53,530 bases of DNA from Bacteroidota bacterium (GCA_023411775.1 JAEYOL010000200.1:1-53530), one strand, 5' to 3'. Positions 1 through 8,649 are shown, counted from the first letter of the stretch. Made by a program: numbers and translations. The notes: generated by a model not told the origin, from the letters alone.

Positions 1-15
1 TACCACCCCACCATT

Positions 16-846
16 ATGTTTTTCCTTCAAGCCACTAACCCATCCTCAGGAGTCTCCTCCGTGCTGTTTATCGGCACAATGGGTATGCTTGTCTTGACGG
101 TAGGTCTGGTTTTATTCATCATATTTCATCAACGCAAAGTAGCTCGCTATCAACGTACTCTCCAGAAAATGGAAGAAGAGCAACAAAAAATATTGTTGGA
201 TGCTTCTATCAGGCTTCAGGAAGAAGAACGGCAACGCCTGGCAGCAGACCTGCACGACGACGCAGGACCCTTACTTGCTACAGCAAGACTCTATTTAAAT
301 GAAAACCTGGTAAACCAGGACAAGGCTACACAACTCCAGGCTATTTTCCAGGCCCGGCAGATTATTGACGACACAATCCAACTCGTCCGTAATATCAGTC
401 ACAGCCTGATGCCGCCGACCCTCAAAAACTTTGGATTAGAATCCGCTATAAATGACGTATTTCAAAAAATAAGCGGTTCAGGCAGTATGAATGCCAGCAG
501 CAGGTTTCATGACTATCGCGAAAGGCTCAAACCTGAAAAAGAACTTATTATCTTCCGCATTGTCCAGGAATTGATCAATAATATCCTCAAACACAGCAGT
601 GCCAGCTTTATCCATCTGACTCAAAACGTACACGGAGATAAGTTCTATCTTCGCATCCACCACGATGGGCGCGGTATTATTCAGACTGATTTTGACAAAT
701 TAAATAAGAGTAATATCGGTTTAGGACTGAAAAATATTAGCAGCCGGCTCAGGGTGGCGAAAGGAAGTATTTATTTTGAAAAAGATATATCCCAAACGTA
801 TTATAAAGTAACTATCGAGTTGCCCAAAGACGATCCGTACCAGTAA
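16..846 (+). CDS. Sensor histidine kinase, NarX/LiaS type (HisKA_3)
   Basis: Membrane-anchored histidine kinase of about 276 residues that would autophosphorylate and pass phosphate to the response regulator encoded just downstream. One transmembrane segment lies at about residues 16-37, followed by a short coiled coil and the HisKA_3 box with LAADLHDD (phospho-accepting His80). The ATPase domain shows the N box around Glu185-Asn189, DGRG at 217-220 and GLGL at 235-238. There is no large periplasmic sensing domain, so the signal is unknown. The start is the first visible ATG, but no stop precedes it within the 15 bases available, so the protein could begin upstream of the window. The family assignment is firm, the stimulus is not. 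Confidence 0.9.
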   Translation: MFFLQATNPSSGVSSVLFIGTMGMLVLTVGLVLFIIFHQRKVARYQRTLQKMEEEQQKILLDASIRLQEEERQRLAADLHDDAGPLLATARLYLNENLVNQDKATQLQAIFQARQIIDDTIQLVRNISHSLMPPTLKNFGLESAINDVFQKISGSGSMNASSRFHDYRERLKPEKELIIFRIVQELINNILKHSSASFIHLTQNVHGDKFYLRIHHDGRGIIQTDFDKLNKSNIGLGLKNISSRLRVAKGSIYFEKDISQTYYKVTIELPKDDPYQ

Positions 847-885
847 TTGTGATTATTTGCTAATTTCACCGCATTATCTGAAACT

Positions 886-1536
886 ATGGGAATCATTAAG
901 GTAGCTATTGCTGACGATCATAAAATATTCCGGAAAGGCGTAATCCTTTCATTGAGGCCGTTCACCAATATCAAGTTTGTCCAGGAGGCAGAGAATGGGG
1001 ATGAACTGCTGGCCGGATTGCCTCAGTCTGAACCAGATGTTGTGCTGATGGATCTCCGTATGCCCGGAAAAGACGGCATTGAAGCTACAAAGATCATTAG
1101 CAAGCAATACCCCGCTATAAAAGTTCTTGTGTTGAGCATGTATGAGGATGAACGCTTCGTATACCATCTAATGGAAAATGGAGCAAACGGATATATGCTT
1201 AAAAACGCTGATCCCCAGGAAATCCGCAGAGCTATAATGGAGGTGTTTGAAAAGGGTTATTATCTCAATAATTTTGTGAATAGAATCCTGCTCAAAAAAT
1301 CGCACTCTCGGCAGAAAGTCGTGCCATCTCTCAACAACGAGATTACTTTGAGCGATAAAGAGCGTGATGTACTTCGTTTTATCTGCATGGAATTTACGGC
1401 TCAGGAAATAGCTCAAAAAATGGAAATCAGTCCCCGCACCGTCGAAGCTATAAAGGACCGGCTAATGGAACGGTTTGGAAGTAAGAATACAGCTGGCTTG
1501 GTATTTTTTGCCGTAAAGAATAACCTGATCGACTAG
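886..1536 (+). CDS. Response regulator, NarL/FixJ family
   Basis: DNA-binding response regulator of 216 residues, almost certainly the partner of the preceding kinase, from which it is separated by only 39 bases. The receiver domain (about 1-120) carries the acidic pair Asp10/Asp11, the phosphoacceptor Asp56 in VLMDLRMPG and Lys106. The C-terminal LuxR-type helix-turn-helix lies at about 155-212 (LSDKERDVL, then AQEIAQKMEISPRTVE). Phosphorylation by the kinase would control DNA binding. Target genes cannot be read from the sequence. The gene ends eight bases before the convergent scoB, without an obvious terminator. Confidence 0.93.
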   Translation: MGIIKVAIADDHKIFRKGVILSLRPFTNIKFVQEAENGDELLAGLPQSEPDVVLMDLRMPGKDGIEATKIISKQYPAIKVLVLSMYEDERFVYHLMENGANGYMLKNADPQEIRRAIMEVFEKGYYLNNFVNRILLKKSHSRQKVVPSLNNEITLSDKERDVLRFICMEFTAQEIAQKMEISPRTVEAIKDRLMERFGSKNTAGLVFFAVKNNLID

Positions 1537-1544
1537 GAAGTGGT

Positions 1545-2201
1545 TTAAAGTTGCATTTCGGGTATCTCCCCTTCCGTTATAAGATTGCCTGCAGTTTTAC
1601 TTTTGATGTCCTCCAGACTAACACCAGGAGCTCTTTCAAGTAACTGAAAACCTTTGGGTGTTATATCGAGCACGGCCAGATCAGTTACTATTTTCTTCAC
1701 ACACTTTATACCTGTCAGCGGCAGCGTGCACGCCGGCAATAATTTGGACTCACCCCTGGGATTCGTGTGCATCATGGCAACTATAATATTCCTGGCACTT
1801 GCAACAAGGTCCATCGCTCCGCCCATTCCTTTTACCATTTTACCAGGAATCTTCCAGTTGGCAATGTCTCCACCTTCACTAACTTCCATCGCACCTAAAA
1901 CGGTTAGGTCAACCTTTCCTGCCCTGATCATACCAAAACTCATGGCTGAATCAAAAAAAGAAGACCCTGGAACAGTCGTGATCGTTTGTTTCCCTGCATT
2001 AATGAGATCCGGATCCTCCTCTCCTTCCCAAGGGAAAGGTCCCATTCCTAATAATCCGTTTTCACTCTGAAATACCACACTAATCCCTTCAGGAATATAG
2101 TTGGCTACAAGTGTTGGAATACCTATACCGAGGTTTACGTAATAGCCATCTCTTAATTCCTTAGCAATTCTTTGTGCAATTTGTTCTTTTGTTAGCGCCA
2201 T
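1545..2201 (-). CDS. scoB: 3-oxoacid CoA-transferase, subunit B
   Basis: Beta subunit of succinyl-CoA:3-ketoacid (acetoacetate) CoA-transferase, which moves CoA from succinyl-CoA to acetoacetate so that acetoacetyl-CoA can be used. I choose the start that reads MALTKEQIAQRIAKEL, giving 218 residues, the usual family length. Longer in-frame extensions would overlap scoA and lack family similarity. The conserved SENG motif, whose glutamate (Glu47) forms the CoA thioester in the family, is present, followed by GLLGMGP. It lies directly downstream of subunit A with about 25 bases between the reading frames and is presumably co-transcribed with it. Confidence 0.92.
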   Translation of the reverse strand: MALTKEQIAQRIAKELRDGYYVNLGIGIPTLVANYIPEGISVVFQSENGLLGMGPFPWEGEEDPDLINAGKQTITTVPGSSFFDSAMSFGMIRAGKVDLTVLGAMEVSEGGDIANWKIPGKMVKGMGGAMDLVASARNIIVAMMHTNPRGESKLLPACTLPLTGIKCVKKIVTDLAVLDITPKGFQLLERAPGVSLEDIKSKTAGNLITEGEIPEMQL

Positions 2202-2226
2202 AGAAAAATGATTAAAACATGAGCAA

Positions 2227-2931
2227 TCAGTTGGCATTCCTTTTCCGGACAGTTCTTTGCTCAATTCTTTTTTCGTAAGCCTTTCCTTCAAAAATCCGGT
2301 GTACGTATATCCCCGGCGTATGAATTTCATTTGGATCAAGCGTTCCCGCTGGAACTAATTGCTCCACCTCGGCAATCGTTATCTTACCAGCCATTGCGGC
2401 CAAAGGATTAAAATTCCGGGCTGTCCCTTTATATATAAGGTTACCCATCGTATCCCCCTTCCAGGCTTTAACCAATGCAAAATCTGGTTCAAACGCATAC
2501 TCAAGTAAATAATCCTTCCCGTTAAAATTCCTAACCTCCTTACCTTCTGCCACCTCTGTTCCGACGCCTGCTGGCGTGAAGATAGCCGGCATACCATAAC
2601 CTGCAGCCAGGCACCGGGTCGCCAGGGTCCCTTGCGGTATTAGCTCGACATCAAGTTCACCACTTAACAACTGTCTTTCAAACTCCGCGTTCTCACCCAC
2701 ATATGAAGCAATCATCTTTTTCAATTGCTTCTTTTTTAATAATACCCCGATCCCAAAATCATCCACACCAGCATTATTGGAAATGCAGGTCAGGTCTTTT
2801 ACCGCTTTCCTTTCCAAAGCTGCAATGCAATTCTCTGGAATACCACTTAATCCAAAACCTCCGAGGACAATTACATGGCCATCCCGGATATCATGAATCG
2901 CGTGGTCGGCATCCACTACAACTTTATTCAT
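2227..2931 (-). CDS. scoA: 3-oxoacid CoA-transferase, subunit A
   Basis: Alpha subunit of the succinyl-CoA:3-ketoacid CoA-transferase heteromer, 234 residues, full length. The glycine-rich GGFGLSGIPEN loop near the N-terminus and the internal GTLATRCLAAG and FTPAGVGTEVAEGKE segments are typical of the family. It precedes scoB on the same strand, the standard order for the split enzyme. Together they would serve ketone-body or fatty-acid breakdown in the cytosol. No other ketone-body genes are visible nearby. Confidence 0.93.
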   Translation of the reverse strand: MNKVVVDADHAIHDIRDGHVIVLGGFGLSGIPENCIAALERKAVKDLTCISNNAGVDDFGIGVLLKKKQLKKMIASYVGENAEFERQLLSGELDVELIPQGTLATRCLAAGYGMPAIFTPAGVGTEVAEGKEVRNFNGKDYLLEYAFEPDFALVKAWKGDTMGNLIYKGTARNFNPLAAMAGKITIAEVEQLVPAGTLDPNEIHTPGIYVHRIFEGKAYEKRIEQRTVRKRNAN

Positions 2932-2980
2932 ATCAATGTTTAAGCAATAAATTTAACAAACTTGACAGACTATCCTGTCA

Positions 2981-3454
2981 TTATTGGGATTTTATGTCCT
3001 TGCGTAGAAGTCTACGTTTGATAATCGAATCTCTCGGCAGGTTTTTTACGTCCTGGCCAGGCATAGCTAAGGTTTTTGGACTATCCACATTCGCAGGAGT
3101 AACCGGTGTACTTTGATATGGGCGTGTAGAAATCTGTTTACGACTCAATGAATCCAGGATATCACGCATTAATTCCGGATGCTGCTCATAATAAGCATAA
3201 CTTTTTTCAAATTCTTGCTTCGTGATACTGTGCATTTGAAAAATTTTATCGTGCCATTTTTGACTTCTTGCTGTCTTATCGATAGATGGATCTTTAAAGA
3301 GCACGAATCCGTTTAAAAATTCGCTCGATCTTACCATATCCCACATTACTGCCTGCATCTTGGCTTTTGAAAGTACCCCTGGAGATTGATCCTTTTTGCT
3401 TTTACAACTCATCAAAAAGGAAAATACCGCTACTGTTATAATATAAACTCTCAT
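2981..3454 (-). CDS. DUF4296 lipoprotein
   Basis: Predicted lipoprotein of 157 residues. An N-terminal hydrophobic stretch ends in FLMSC, a lipobox with Cys17 as the acylation site, so the mature protein should sit in the envelope. The body matches DUF4296 as I know it (ITKQEFEKSYAYYEQHPELM region), a family of unknown function found in Bacteroidota. Its ATG overlaps the stop of the upstream porD gene by four bases, implying translational coupling, so a role in the outer membrane or type IX secretion is a reasonable guess from context only. The C-terminus is basic and proline/serine-rich. Confidence 0.8.
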   Translation of the reverse strand: MRVYIITVAVFSFLMSCKSKKDQSPGVLSKAKMQAVMWDMVRSSEFLNGFVLFKDPSIDKTARSQKWHDKIFQMHSITKQEFEKSYAYYEQHPELMRDILDSLSRKQISTRPYQSTPVTPANVDSPKTLAMPGQDVKNLPRDSIIKRRLLRKDIKSQ

Positions 3455-4368
3455 TGGAGATCTTTATACCTGGCGTTATTAGAGATATCGATCCTGGTCA
3501 GTATATCACGTGCACGTGTTTTCAAATCGCTGTTTGCACGGCTAAATACCATTACAAGCTCTGTGCTCTTACCCTGAAAAAAGAATTGCATGATCATCGA
3601 ATTGGGATTCTCCGTATTAAGGGTATTCAGATAGTTCAAACTATTAATTATCCCCGTCCGGCCTTGCTCTTCATTTTCGTAAAAGACGTCCATACCGGAA
3701 CGATAGTAAGAATATAAGGCGTCATGAATCAGTGCAAACCTGTTATTGTTGAGGTTTTCAGCGAGCCAATAACGATTACGGATATTTTCAAAAGATTTCC
3801 AACCGGTAATATCGCGGCTTTCGGGTGCATTGTTTACAATATTCAAGGCCTTTTTAAAATAAGGATCACCACCCCGTAATGAAAACGAGCCATAATCGAA
3901 CCCCAAAATTATATTAATGTAATAGGCAAATATCGCAGGGAGATTGGCCGCCACCGGATCATTCCCCTGAATTCGGTTCTCATTAAACTCGATTGGCTGG
4001 AATTCCTGGTACCGAAACACAACGTCATCATCCATGAAGTTGATGATAGGTGAATCATAAGTTGTGCTATAGATGGGTCGCGCAGCCTGTACAGTAAGCC
4101 GGCCTTTGTAGACGTTATTGCCCAGGTCCTGCTCTACGTTAAGCAGGAAATTACATTGAATTTTTTCGTTTGGCTGGTAGGCATCTGTAGTCCATCTCCT
4201 GTTATTGATGAAATTTGTTAATGAAGTCTGTAAAGTCTGGAAGATGTTCTTGTTAACCTGGGTGCTGATCTTATTAGCCATTACCGTCAACCGCGCCTGT
4301 ATTTCCTGGGCAGGCAACTCCTTTACAGATAATAGAATCAGGAAAAATATAATTCGCTTCTTAAACAT
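3451..4368 (-). CDS. porD: Type IX secretion-associated protein PorD (DUF4835)
   Basis: Secreted protein of 305 residues with a signal peptide ending near LPAQEIQ, matching the DUF4835/PorD family. PorD is a periplasmic or outer-membrane-associated factor needed for the Bacteroidota type IX secretion system; its exact function is unknown. The family pattern is visible in TSLTNFINNRRWTTDAYQ near the N-terminus and the DFYGSFSLRGGDPYF-like segment (here LGFDYGSFSLRGGD) in the middle. It follows coaBC with an 8-base overlap and precedes the DUF4296 gene with a 4-base overlap, a gene order common in this phylum. Confidence 0.85.
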   Translation of the reverse strand: MFKKRIIFFLILLSVKELPAQEIQARLTVMANKISTQVNKNIFQTLQTSLTNFINNRRWTTDAYQPNEKIQCNFLLNVEQDLGNNVYKGRLTVQAARPIYSTTYDSPIINFMDDDVVFRYQEFQPIEFNENRIQGNDPVAANLPAIFAYYINIILGFDYGSFSLRGGDPYFKKALNIVNNAPESRDITGWKSFENIRNRYWLAENLNNNRFALIHDALYSYYRSGMDVFYENEEQGRTGIINSLNYLNTLNTENPNSMIMQFFFQGKSTELVMVFSRANSDLKTRARDILTRIDISNNARYKDLQ

Positions 4369-5554
4369 AATACGCTTTTATGATAATATCTACGATATCC
4401 TTTGCAACGTCCACCTTAGTTTTAACCCCAAAATTATGTTGTTGACCACCTTTTTGAAAAATGGTTACCTTATTGGTATCGTGTCCAAAACCTGCGCCGG
4501 GATCATTTAGTGAATTCAACACAATCATGTCGGCATTTTTTTTATCAAGTTTTTCTAACGCATATGCCATTTCGTTTGAGGTCTCCAGGGCAAACCCAAC
4601 TAAAACCTGATTTTCTTTCTTTTTTTCACCAAGACTCCTGAGTATGTCTTTTGTTTTTGTCAAAGCTATATTCATGTCTGCATCCGTCTTCTTGATCTTT
4701 TGTTCTGCTTTCTGTACTGGGGTAAAATCAGCCACCGCTGCTGCCATAACCGCTAAATCCGTTGTCTCAAATACGTCCTTGCAGGCATCGTACATCTCGA
4801 TGGCAGAAGTAACCCTAATAACCCTCATGCCCTGTTCATCAAAATCCAAACCAGATGGTCCTAACACGAGAGTCACCTCCGCTCCTTTTCGCACTAATTC
4901 CTGGGCGAGGGCAACGCCCATTTTCCCAGATGAATGATTTCCTATAAAACGAACCGGGTCTATAGCTTCGTATGTAGGTCCGGCTGTTACCAATGCCTTT
5001 TTGCCCTGCAAAGGCCTGTCGGAAGAAAAACGTTCATTTAAAAACCGAAAGATCTGCTCCGGCTCGGCCATTCTTCCCTCCCCGAATAGACCACTTGCCA
5101 GCTCACCGCTTTCAACTGGGATAATTGTATTCCCAAATGATTTTATCAAATCCAGGTTGCGCCTCGTGGCCGGATGATGCCACATATCTTCATCCATAGC
5201 AGGAGCGACTAAAACCGGGCATGTGGCAGATAACCAGGTTGCCAGTAAAAGGTTATCGCATTGACCATGGGCCATTTTAGAAAGCGTATTGCAGCTCAGT
5301 GGTGCAATAACCATGAAATCTGCCCATCTCCCCAACAGAACATGATTAGACCAGCTATTCTCGTCAAAAAGGTCCGTAAGCACGGCATTTTTGCTAAGTG
5401 TTGAGAGCGTGAGCGGCGAGACAAAATCTTTTGATACCGGGGTCAGGATTACTTTTACTTCCGCACCAGCTTTCACAAGTAATCGCGTAAGATAGATGGC
5501 TTTGTAGGCAGCAATACTCCCTGTAACACCTAGTAATATCTTTTTTCCCCGCAT
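4361..5554 (-). CDS. coaBC: Bifunctional phosphopantothenoylcysteine decarboxylase / phosphopantothenate-cysteine ligase
   Basis: Makes 4'-phosphopantetheine from phosphopantothenate and cysteine in CoA synthesis. The flavoprotein CoaC half begins with ILLGVTGSIAAYKA and shows the His of WSNHVLLG. The CoaB half begins around residue 183 with VTAGPTYEAIDPVRFIGNHS. The start is the ATG that gives MRGKKILLGV (397 residues); an upstream TTG three codons earlier would fall inside the promoter. Two residues usual in the E. coli CoaC active site differ: the PAMN loop reads PAMDEDMW and the flexible-flap Cys is Ser (ELASGLFGEGRM). I believe this is a lineage habit rather than inactivation. It has its own consensus promoter and heads a unit with porD and the DUF4296 gene. 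Confidence 0.95.
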   Translation of the reverse strand: MRGKKILLGVTGSIAAYKAIYLTRLLVKAGAEVKVILTPVSKDFVSPLTLSTLSKNAVLTDLFDENSWSNHVLLGRWADFMVIAPLSCNTLSKMAHGQCDNLLLATWLSATCPVLVAPAMDEDMWHHPATRRNLDLIKSFGNTIIPVESGELASGLFGEGRMAEPEQIFRFLNERFSSDRPLQGKKALVTAGPTYEAIDPVRFIGNHSSGKMGVALAQELVRKGAEVTLVLGPSGLDFDEQGMRVIRVTSAIEMYDACKDVFETTDLAVMAAAVADFTPVQKAEQKIKKTDADMNIALTKTKDILRSLGEKKKENQVLVGFALETSNEMAYALEKLDKKNADMIVLNSLNDPGAGFGHDTNKVTIFQKGGQQHNFGVKTKVDVAKDIVDIIIKAYYV

Positions 5555-5560
5555 CGTTAT

Positions 5561-5591
5561 CAAATTTATTCATTTACGTATTAAATACAAA
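5561..5591 (-). promoter_or_regulatory. Bacteroidota-type promoter of coaBC, near-leaderless
   Basis: On the minus strand TTTG (5588-5591), 19 bases, then TAAATTTG (5561-5568) matches the Bacteroidota -33/-7 consensus exactly. Predicted transcription begins only a few bases before the coaBC ATG at 5554, so the mRNA would be almost leaderless. The TTTG box lies inside the T-rich tail of the preceding terminator hairpin. Confidence 0.7.
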
Positions 5592-5617
5592 AGCGACCCC
5601 GTGCAGACGAGGTCGCT
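5588..5617 (-). terminator. Intrinsic terminator between the omega-like gene and coaBC
   Basis: Minus-strand hairpin AGCGACC/GGTCGCT, extended inward past one mismatch by three more pairs around a small loop, followed by TTTTGTATTT. It lies after the omega-like rpo gene and would end or dampen the bamD-rpoZ transcript before coaBC. Confidence 0.65.
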
Positions 5618-5641
5618 GTAAATATCTGAATACAATAATTT

Positions 5642-5983
5642 TTAGTCGAAAAGCTGGTCTTCACCCTTTCGGAAATAGACTTTGTCCTCCATAAACTCCT
5701 GGGTAGCCAGTAATGCAGGATTAGGCATACGCTCATAAGCCCTGGATATTTCAATTTGCTCTTTATTCTCATGAATTTCCTCCAGGCTGTCTGTATGGCT
5801 GGCAAACTCATCGAGCTTGTTGTGAAGTTCTTCTTTCAGCGATATATTGATCTGGTTAGCCCTTTTTGCAATGATGGCTATGGACTCATATAAGTTGCCC
5901 GTCTTTTTTCTCAGGTCGTCCAGGCTTTTAGTTTCAACATTACTGGCAATACCAGCACTAAGCTGACGTCTTAGCTTGCTCAT
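5642..5983 (-). CDS. rpoZ: DNA-directed RNA polymerase omega-like subunit (RpoZ/Rpb6 family)
   Basis: Small RNA polymerase subunit of 113 residues in the Bacteroidota form of omega, which helps assemble and stabilise the beta-prime subunit. The core DLRKKTGNLYESIAIIAKRANQI corresponds to the omega helix-turn region, and EISRAYERMPNPALLATQEF to its C-terminal part. The gene starts 26 bases inside the 3' end of bamD in another frame, so the two are translationally linked. A terminator hairpin follows. The divergent sequence makes the family call depend on context as well as on the protein, but the bamD-omega-coaBC arrangement is characteristic. Confidence 0.85.
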   Translation of the reverse strand: MSKLRRQLSAGIASNVETKSLDDLRKKTGNLYESIAIIAKRANQINISLKEELHNKLDEFASHTDSLEEIHENKEQIEISRAYERMPNPALLATQEFMEDKVYFRKGEDQLFD

Positions 5984-6773
5984 TCTTTAAATTATTTATA
6001 TTGGTTTGCGATAAATTCATATAATCCTCGGCCTCTTTCCGGTACTTACTCTCTGGAAAACGATCCACAAAATCCTCATACTCATCAATCACTTTCTCAT
6101 ATCTTTCCGGCTTTTTCTCTTCGATACTCATTTCCGCGTACCGAAAATACGACTTTATGATCATGAGTTTATACTCATCAGCCCTGTCAGACTCGGGGTA
6201 ACTATTTAACAGGGTTGTAAAAGAAACACCGGCTGCCCTGAATTGCCCCATATCATAGTATAACTTTGCACTCTTATAATCTTTCACCTCCAGTTTCCCC
6301 CTGCAGATATCGATAATTTCAGCGGCTTCCTTATTCCTTTCGGAACCCGGATGTGTATTGATAAAGACCTGCATCATCCCCATTGCCTTAATTGTATTGG
6401 TCTGGTCAAGTTCGGGCTTGGGAGATTGCTTGTAATAGCTGTAAGCTCTCATGAAATCCATTTCCTCAGCCTTGGGACTATTAGGAAAAATCTCAAGAAA
6501 AGTCTTAAATAAGTTTTCAGCATTAAGGTAATCGGCCTGGTTATAGGCACAATACGCATATTTATAATAGATATCCTGGAATTCAGCTCTTGTCTTATAA
6601 AATGGCATCACATCCTCGTAAAGTATCTGGGCTTTGCTGTACTTCTTCTGCACAAAATACTTCTCGGCCATACGCAGCTTGTACTCCGGATCCGGGCTTT
6701 TCAATATTTTGTTTATGCCTTTGCCACAACTTGTTAGAAAAAGCACCAATAAAAATACAGGTATCGTACGCAT
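5958..6773 (-). CDS. bamD: Outer membrane assembly lipoprotein BamD
   Basis: BamD-type lipoprotein of 271 residues, part of the beta-barrel assembly machine that inserts outer-membrane proteins. The signal peptide ends in a lipobox FLTSC (Cys16). The rest is helical tetratricopeptide-like repeats with typical YxxAxxLF, YPES and FPESKYRKEAEDYM segments, each pairing a helix with an F/YP-S turn. Length is normal. A TAACTTTG element at 6784-6791 suggests a promoter directly upstream with a very short leader. It is the first gene of a unit with the omega-like subunit. Confidence 0.92.
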   Translation of the reverse strand: MRTIPVFLLVLFLTSCGKGINKILKSPDPEYKLRMAEKYFVQKKYSKAQILYEDVMPFYKTRAEFQDIYYKYAYCAYNQADYLNAENLFKTFLEIFPNSPKAEEMDFMRAYSYYKQSPKPELDQTNTIKAMGMMQVFINTHPGSERNKEAAEIIDICRGKLEVKDYKSAKLYYDMGQFRAAGVSFTTLLNSYPESDRADEYKLMIIKSYFRYAEMSIEEKKPERYEKVIDEYEDFVDRFPESKYRKEAEDYMNLSQTNINNLKNEQAKTSA

Positions 6774-6921
6774 AAAAGGTGTGCAAAGTTAATGGATACA
6801 GGCAAAACTTGATTAAAAAAGATAAGTATCCAAAAGCACTTCGTTAAGGTTTTGATAAACCGCCGTCAATTCACCGCTTCACTTATATGAAAATCAAACT
6901 ATTGCCTAAATCAAGCCTCAT

Positions 6922-6956
6922 AAAAAAGCCCTCCCCGGATGGGGAGGGCCTGTTTT
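6922..6956 (-). terminator. Strong terminator, bidirectional in form
   Basis: GCCCTCCCC (6928-6936) pairs with GGGGAGGGC (6941-6949) around a four-base loop, flanked by A6 on the left and T5 on the right. It lies 37 bases beyond the stop of the minus-strand OmpA gene at 6986, which it serves. The rest of the 6774-6985 gap holds only the bamD promoter region. Confidence 0.85.
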
Positions 6957-6985
6957 TATCAGCAAAAAGTAATCAACTAATTTAA

Positions 6986-8608
6986 TTATCTCTTGCGAAG
7001 GTTGGGGTGCGGAGGAGCCACGGTATTTGGTCCTTCTTCGCCTTCAGCAGCACCACGCAGATCAACTGTATCGCAGTCGCCACCTTCCTGACCATAGTTG
7101 AAGATAAAGCGATCAGCACTTAAACCTTCCTGCTCAACCAGGTGAGTGATCACCTTGTTTACATGATCCCAGCTCAATTGCTGCTCTTTCTTGCTTGAAG
7201 AGCAATACCCGATAACTACTACTTTACATTCAGGAGCATTACGGAGTTTTGCTGCAACAGTAGCCAATACAGCTTTATTATCATCGCTAAGTGTATTTGA
7301 ACCTTTGCGGAAAGAAATGCTCGGTAAAGCGCCTAATTTTTCAGCACATGCATTTGCATCTCTCCTGATATAATTCTCAAAGCACTCTTCAGCAGGGCAT
7401 GGGCACTTACCTACACCATCAGCATCAACTGGCTGGCAATGTGTGGGTGTAATAAGTTCTTTATCCTTATAATCAGGAACACCATCGCCATCAGTATCAC
7501 GGCTTACACCATGTGAATCAACCGGAACACCTGCAGGTGTTTGCTCCTGGTCAAATTGGTCAGTGATTCCATCGCCATCAGCATCAGGCAATACCGGTTT
7601 TGGCAACCTCATCAGGCGAGGGTTGCGGATTTCGCTGTAAGCGTAATCCAAGGGGTTCAGCCACCACAATGGCTCAACAGATTTTGCACCCAGGTTGAAG
7701 TTCAGGCCAATTGTTGCATAATTATAAGAATCAAAATCGCGGGTAAGGTCGCCCTGCTCAGCCCAACGCTGACCATCCAAAAGGTCGTCCTTGATAAAAG
7801 TAACACGATCTTCAATCGCGATGTTGATACGATTACTCAGTTTAATTGCAATACCCAAACCTACTGTTCCAGAAGGCTTAAAGGTATCTCCAAAAAGTTT
7901 TGGACGAGTATCCCCATGACTTTCTGCAGCTGATTCATAAGAATCATCCAGAAGATCTTTCAGGGCTTTACGAGTGTCTTTCCTGTCTTTATACACACCA
8001 CCGTTGATTCCGCCGAAATTATACGGAGTATTGCCGTTTAAAGCGTTCACCTTTGTGTCATACACAGTTCCACCAATACCACCAAAAGCGTAGAAGTTGA
8101 AACCGGTTTTAGATTTGTGGAAACGGATATTGTTCAGAGTTACTATACCTTGAAGTGACAGGTCCTGAACCTTTGTTTTGTAATTATTATAATAAACCCC
8201 TGTGTAACCTGCTGCGTTCCAAGGATTATCAGCAGATGGCGGTATAAAACCGGAAGGTTTCCAGTTCAATCCTTTACCAGTACCATTTAAATACTCAAGC
8301 CTCATCGAGAAAACATAACCAAAGGCTTTTCTAACATGAAGACCAAAACCCAGTGTTGGGAAAACGGCTGGAATATCACCACTTACTGTGAAAGCTCCAC
8401 CCTTAACACCTATTTCCCATTGATTACGAGGCTTCGCCGGGAAATTGTTGGTTCCATTTAAAAATTCAGTGTGCTGGGGCATCCTTTTAGAAGGAACTAC
8501 TGAAGAATCAGAAACGTCGTAGCTGCTACCAACTTGAGTTTGAGCGCTACCAAACGTTGCCAGCAGACAGAATAAGCCTGCCAATAAAAAGTACTTTTTG
8601 CTTATCAT
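6986..8608 (-). CDS. Outer membrane OmpA-like protein with TSP3 repeats, divergent C-terminal domain
   Basis: Secreted outer-membrane protein of 540 residues. A signal peptide ends near FGSAQTQ. Residues about 45-325 look like a membrane beta-barrel with alternating aromatic strands. Then come aspartate-rich thrombospondin type-3 calcium-binding motifs (DADGDGITDQFD, DTDGDGVPDYKD), and an OmpA-like fold beginning ISFRKGSNTLSDDN. In the last domain the usual peptidoglycan-contacting GHTDxxG and LSxxRAxxV motifs are replaced by IGYCSSSKKEQ and LSWDHVNKV, so it may no longer hold the cell wall. A C-terminal acidic tail ending PPHPNLRKR is unusual. It is transcribed from a consensus promoter and closed by a strong terminator. 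Confidence 0.85.
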   Translation of the reverse strand: MISKKYFLLAGLFCLLATFGSAQTQVGSSYDVSDSSVVPSKRMPQHTEFLNGTNNFPAKPRNQWEIGVKGGAFTVSGDIPAVFPTLGFGLHVRKAFGYVFSMRLEYLNGTGKGLNWKPSGFIPPSADNPWNAAGYTGVYYNNYKTKVQDLSLQGIVTLNNIRFHKSKTGFNFYAFGGIGGTVYDTKVNALNGNTPYNFGGINGGVYKDRKDTRKALKDLLDDSYESAAESHGDTRPKLFGDTFKPSGTVGLGIAIKLSNRINIAIEDRVTFIKDDLLDGQRWAEQGDLTRDFDSYNYATIGLNFNLGAKSVEPLWWLNPLDYAYSEIRNPRLMRLPKPVLPDADGDGITDQFDQEQTPAGVPVDSHGVSRDTDGDGVPDYKDKELITPTHCQPVDADGVGKCPCPAEECFENYIRRDANACAEKLGALPSISFRKGSNTLSDDNKAVLATVAAKLRNAPECKVVVIGYCSSSKKEQQLSWDHVNKVITHLVEQEGLSADRFIFNYGQEGGDCDTVDLRGAAEGEEGPNTVAPPHPNLRKR

Positions 8609-8649
8609 AACTAAGGATTAAGATGAGAAAACAATGTCCTAATAAAACG

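Noticed and set aside
2202..2339. N-terminal extension of scoB
   Set aside because: It would overlap the scoA coding region, and the family begins at MALTKEQ.
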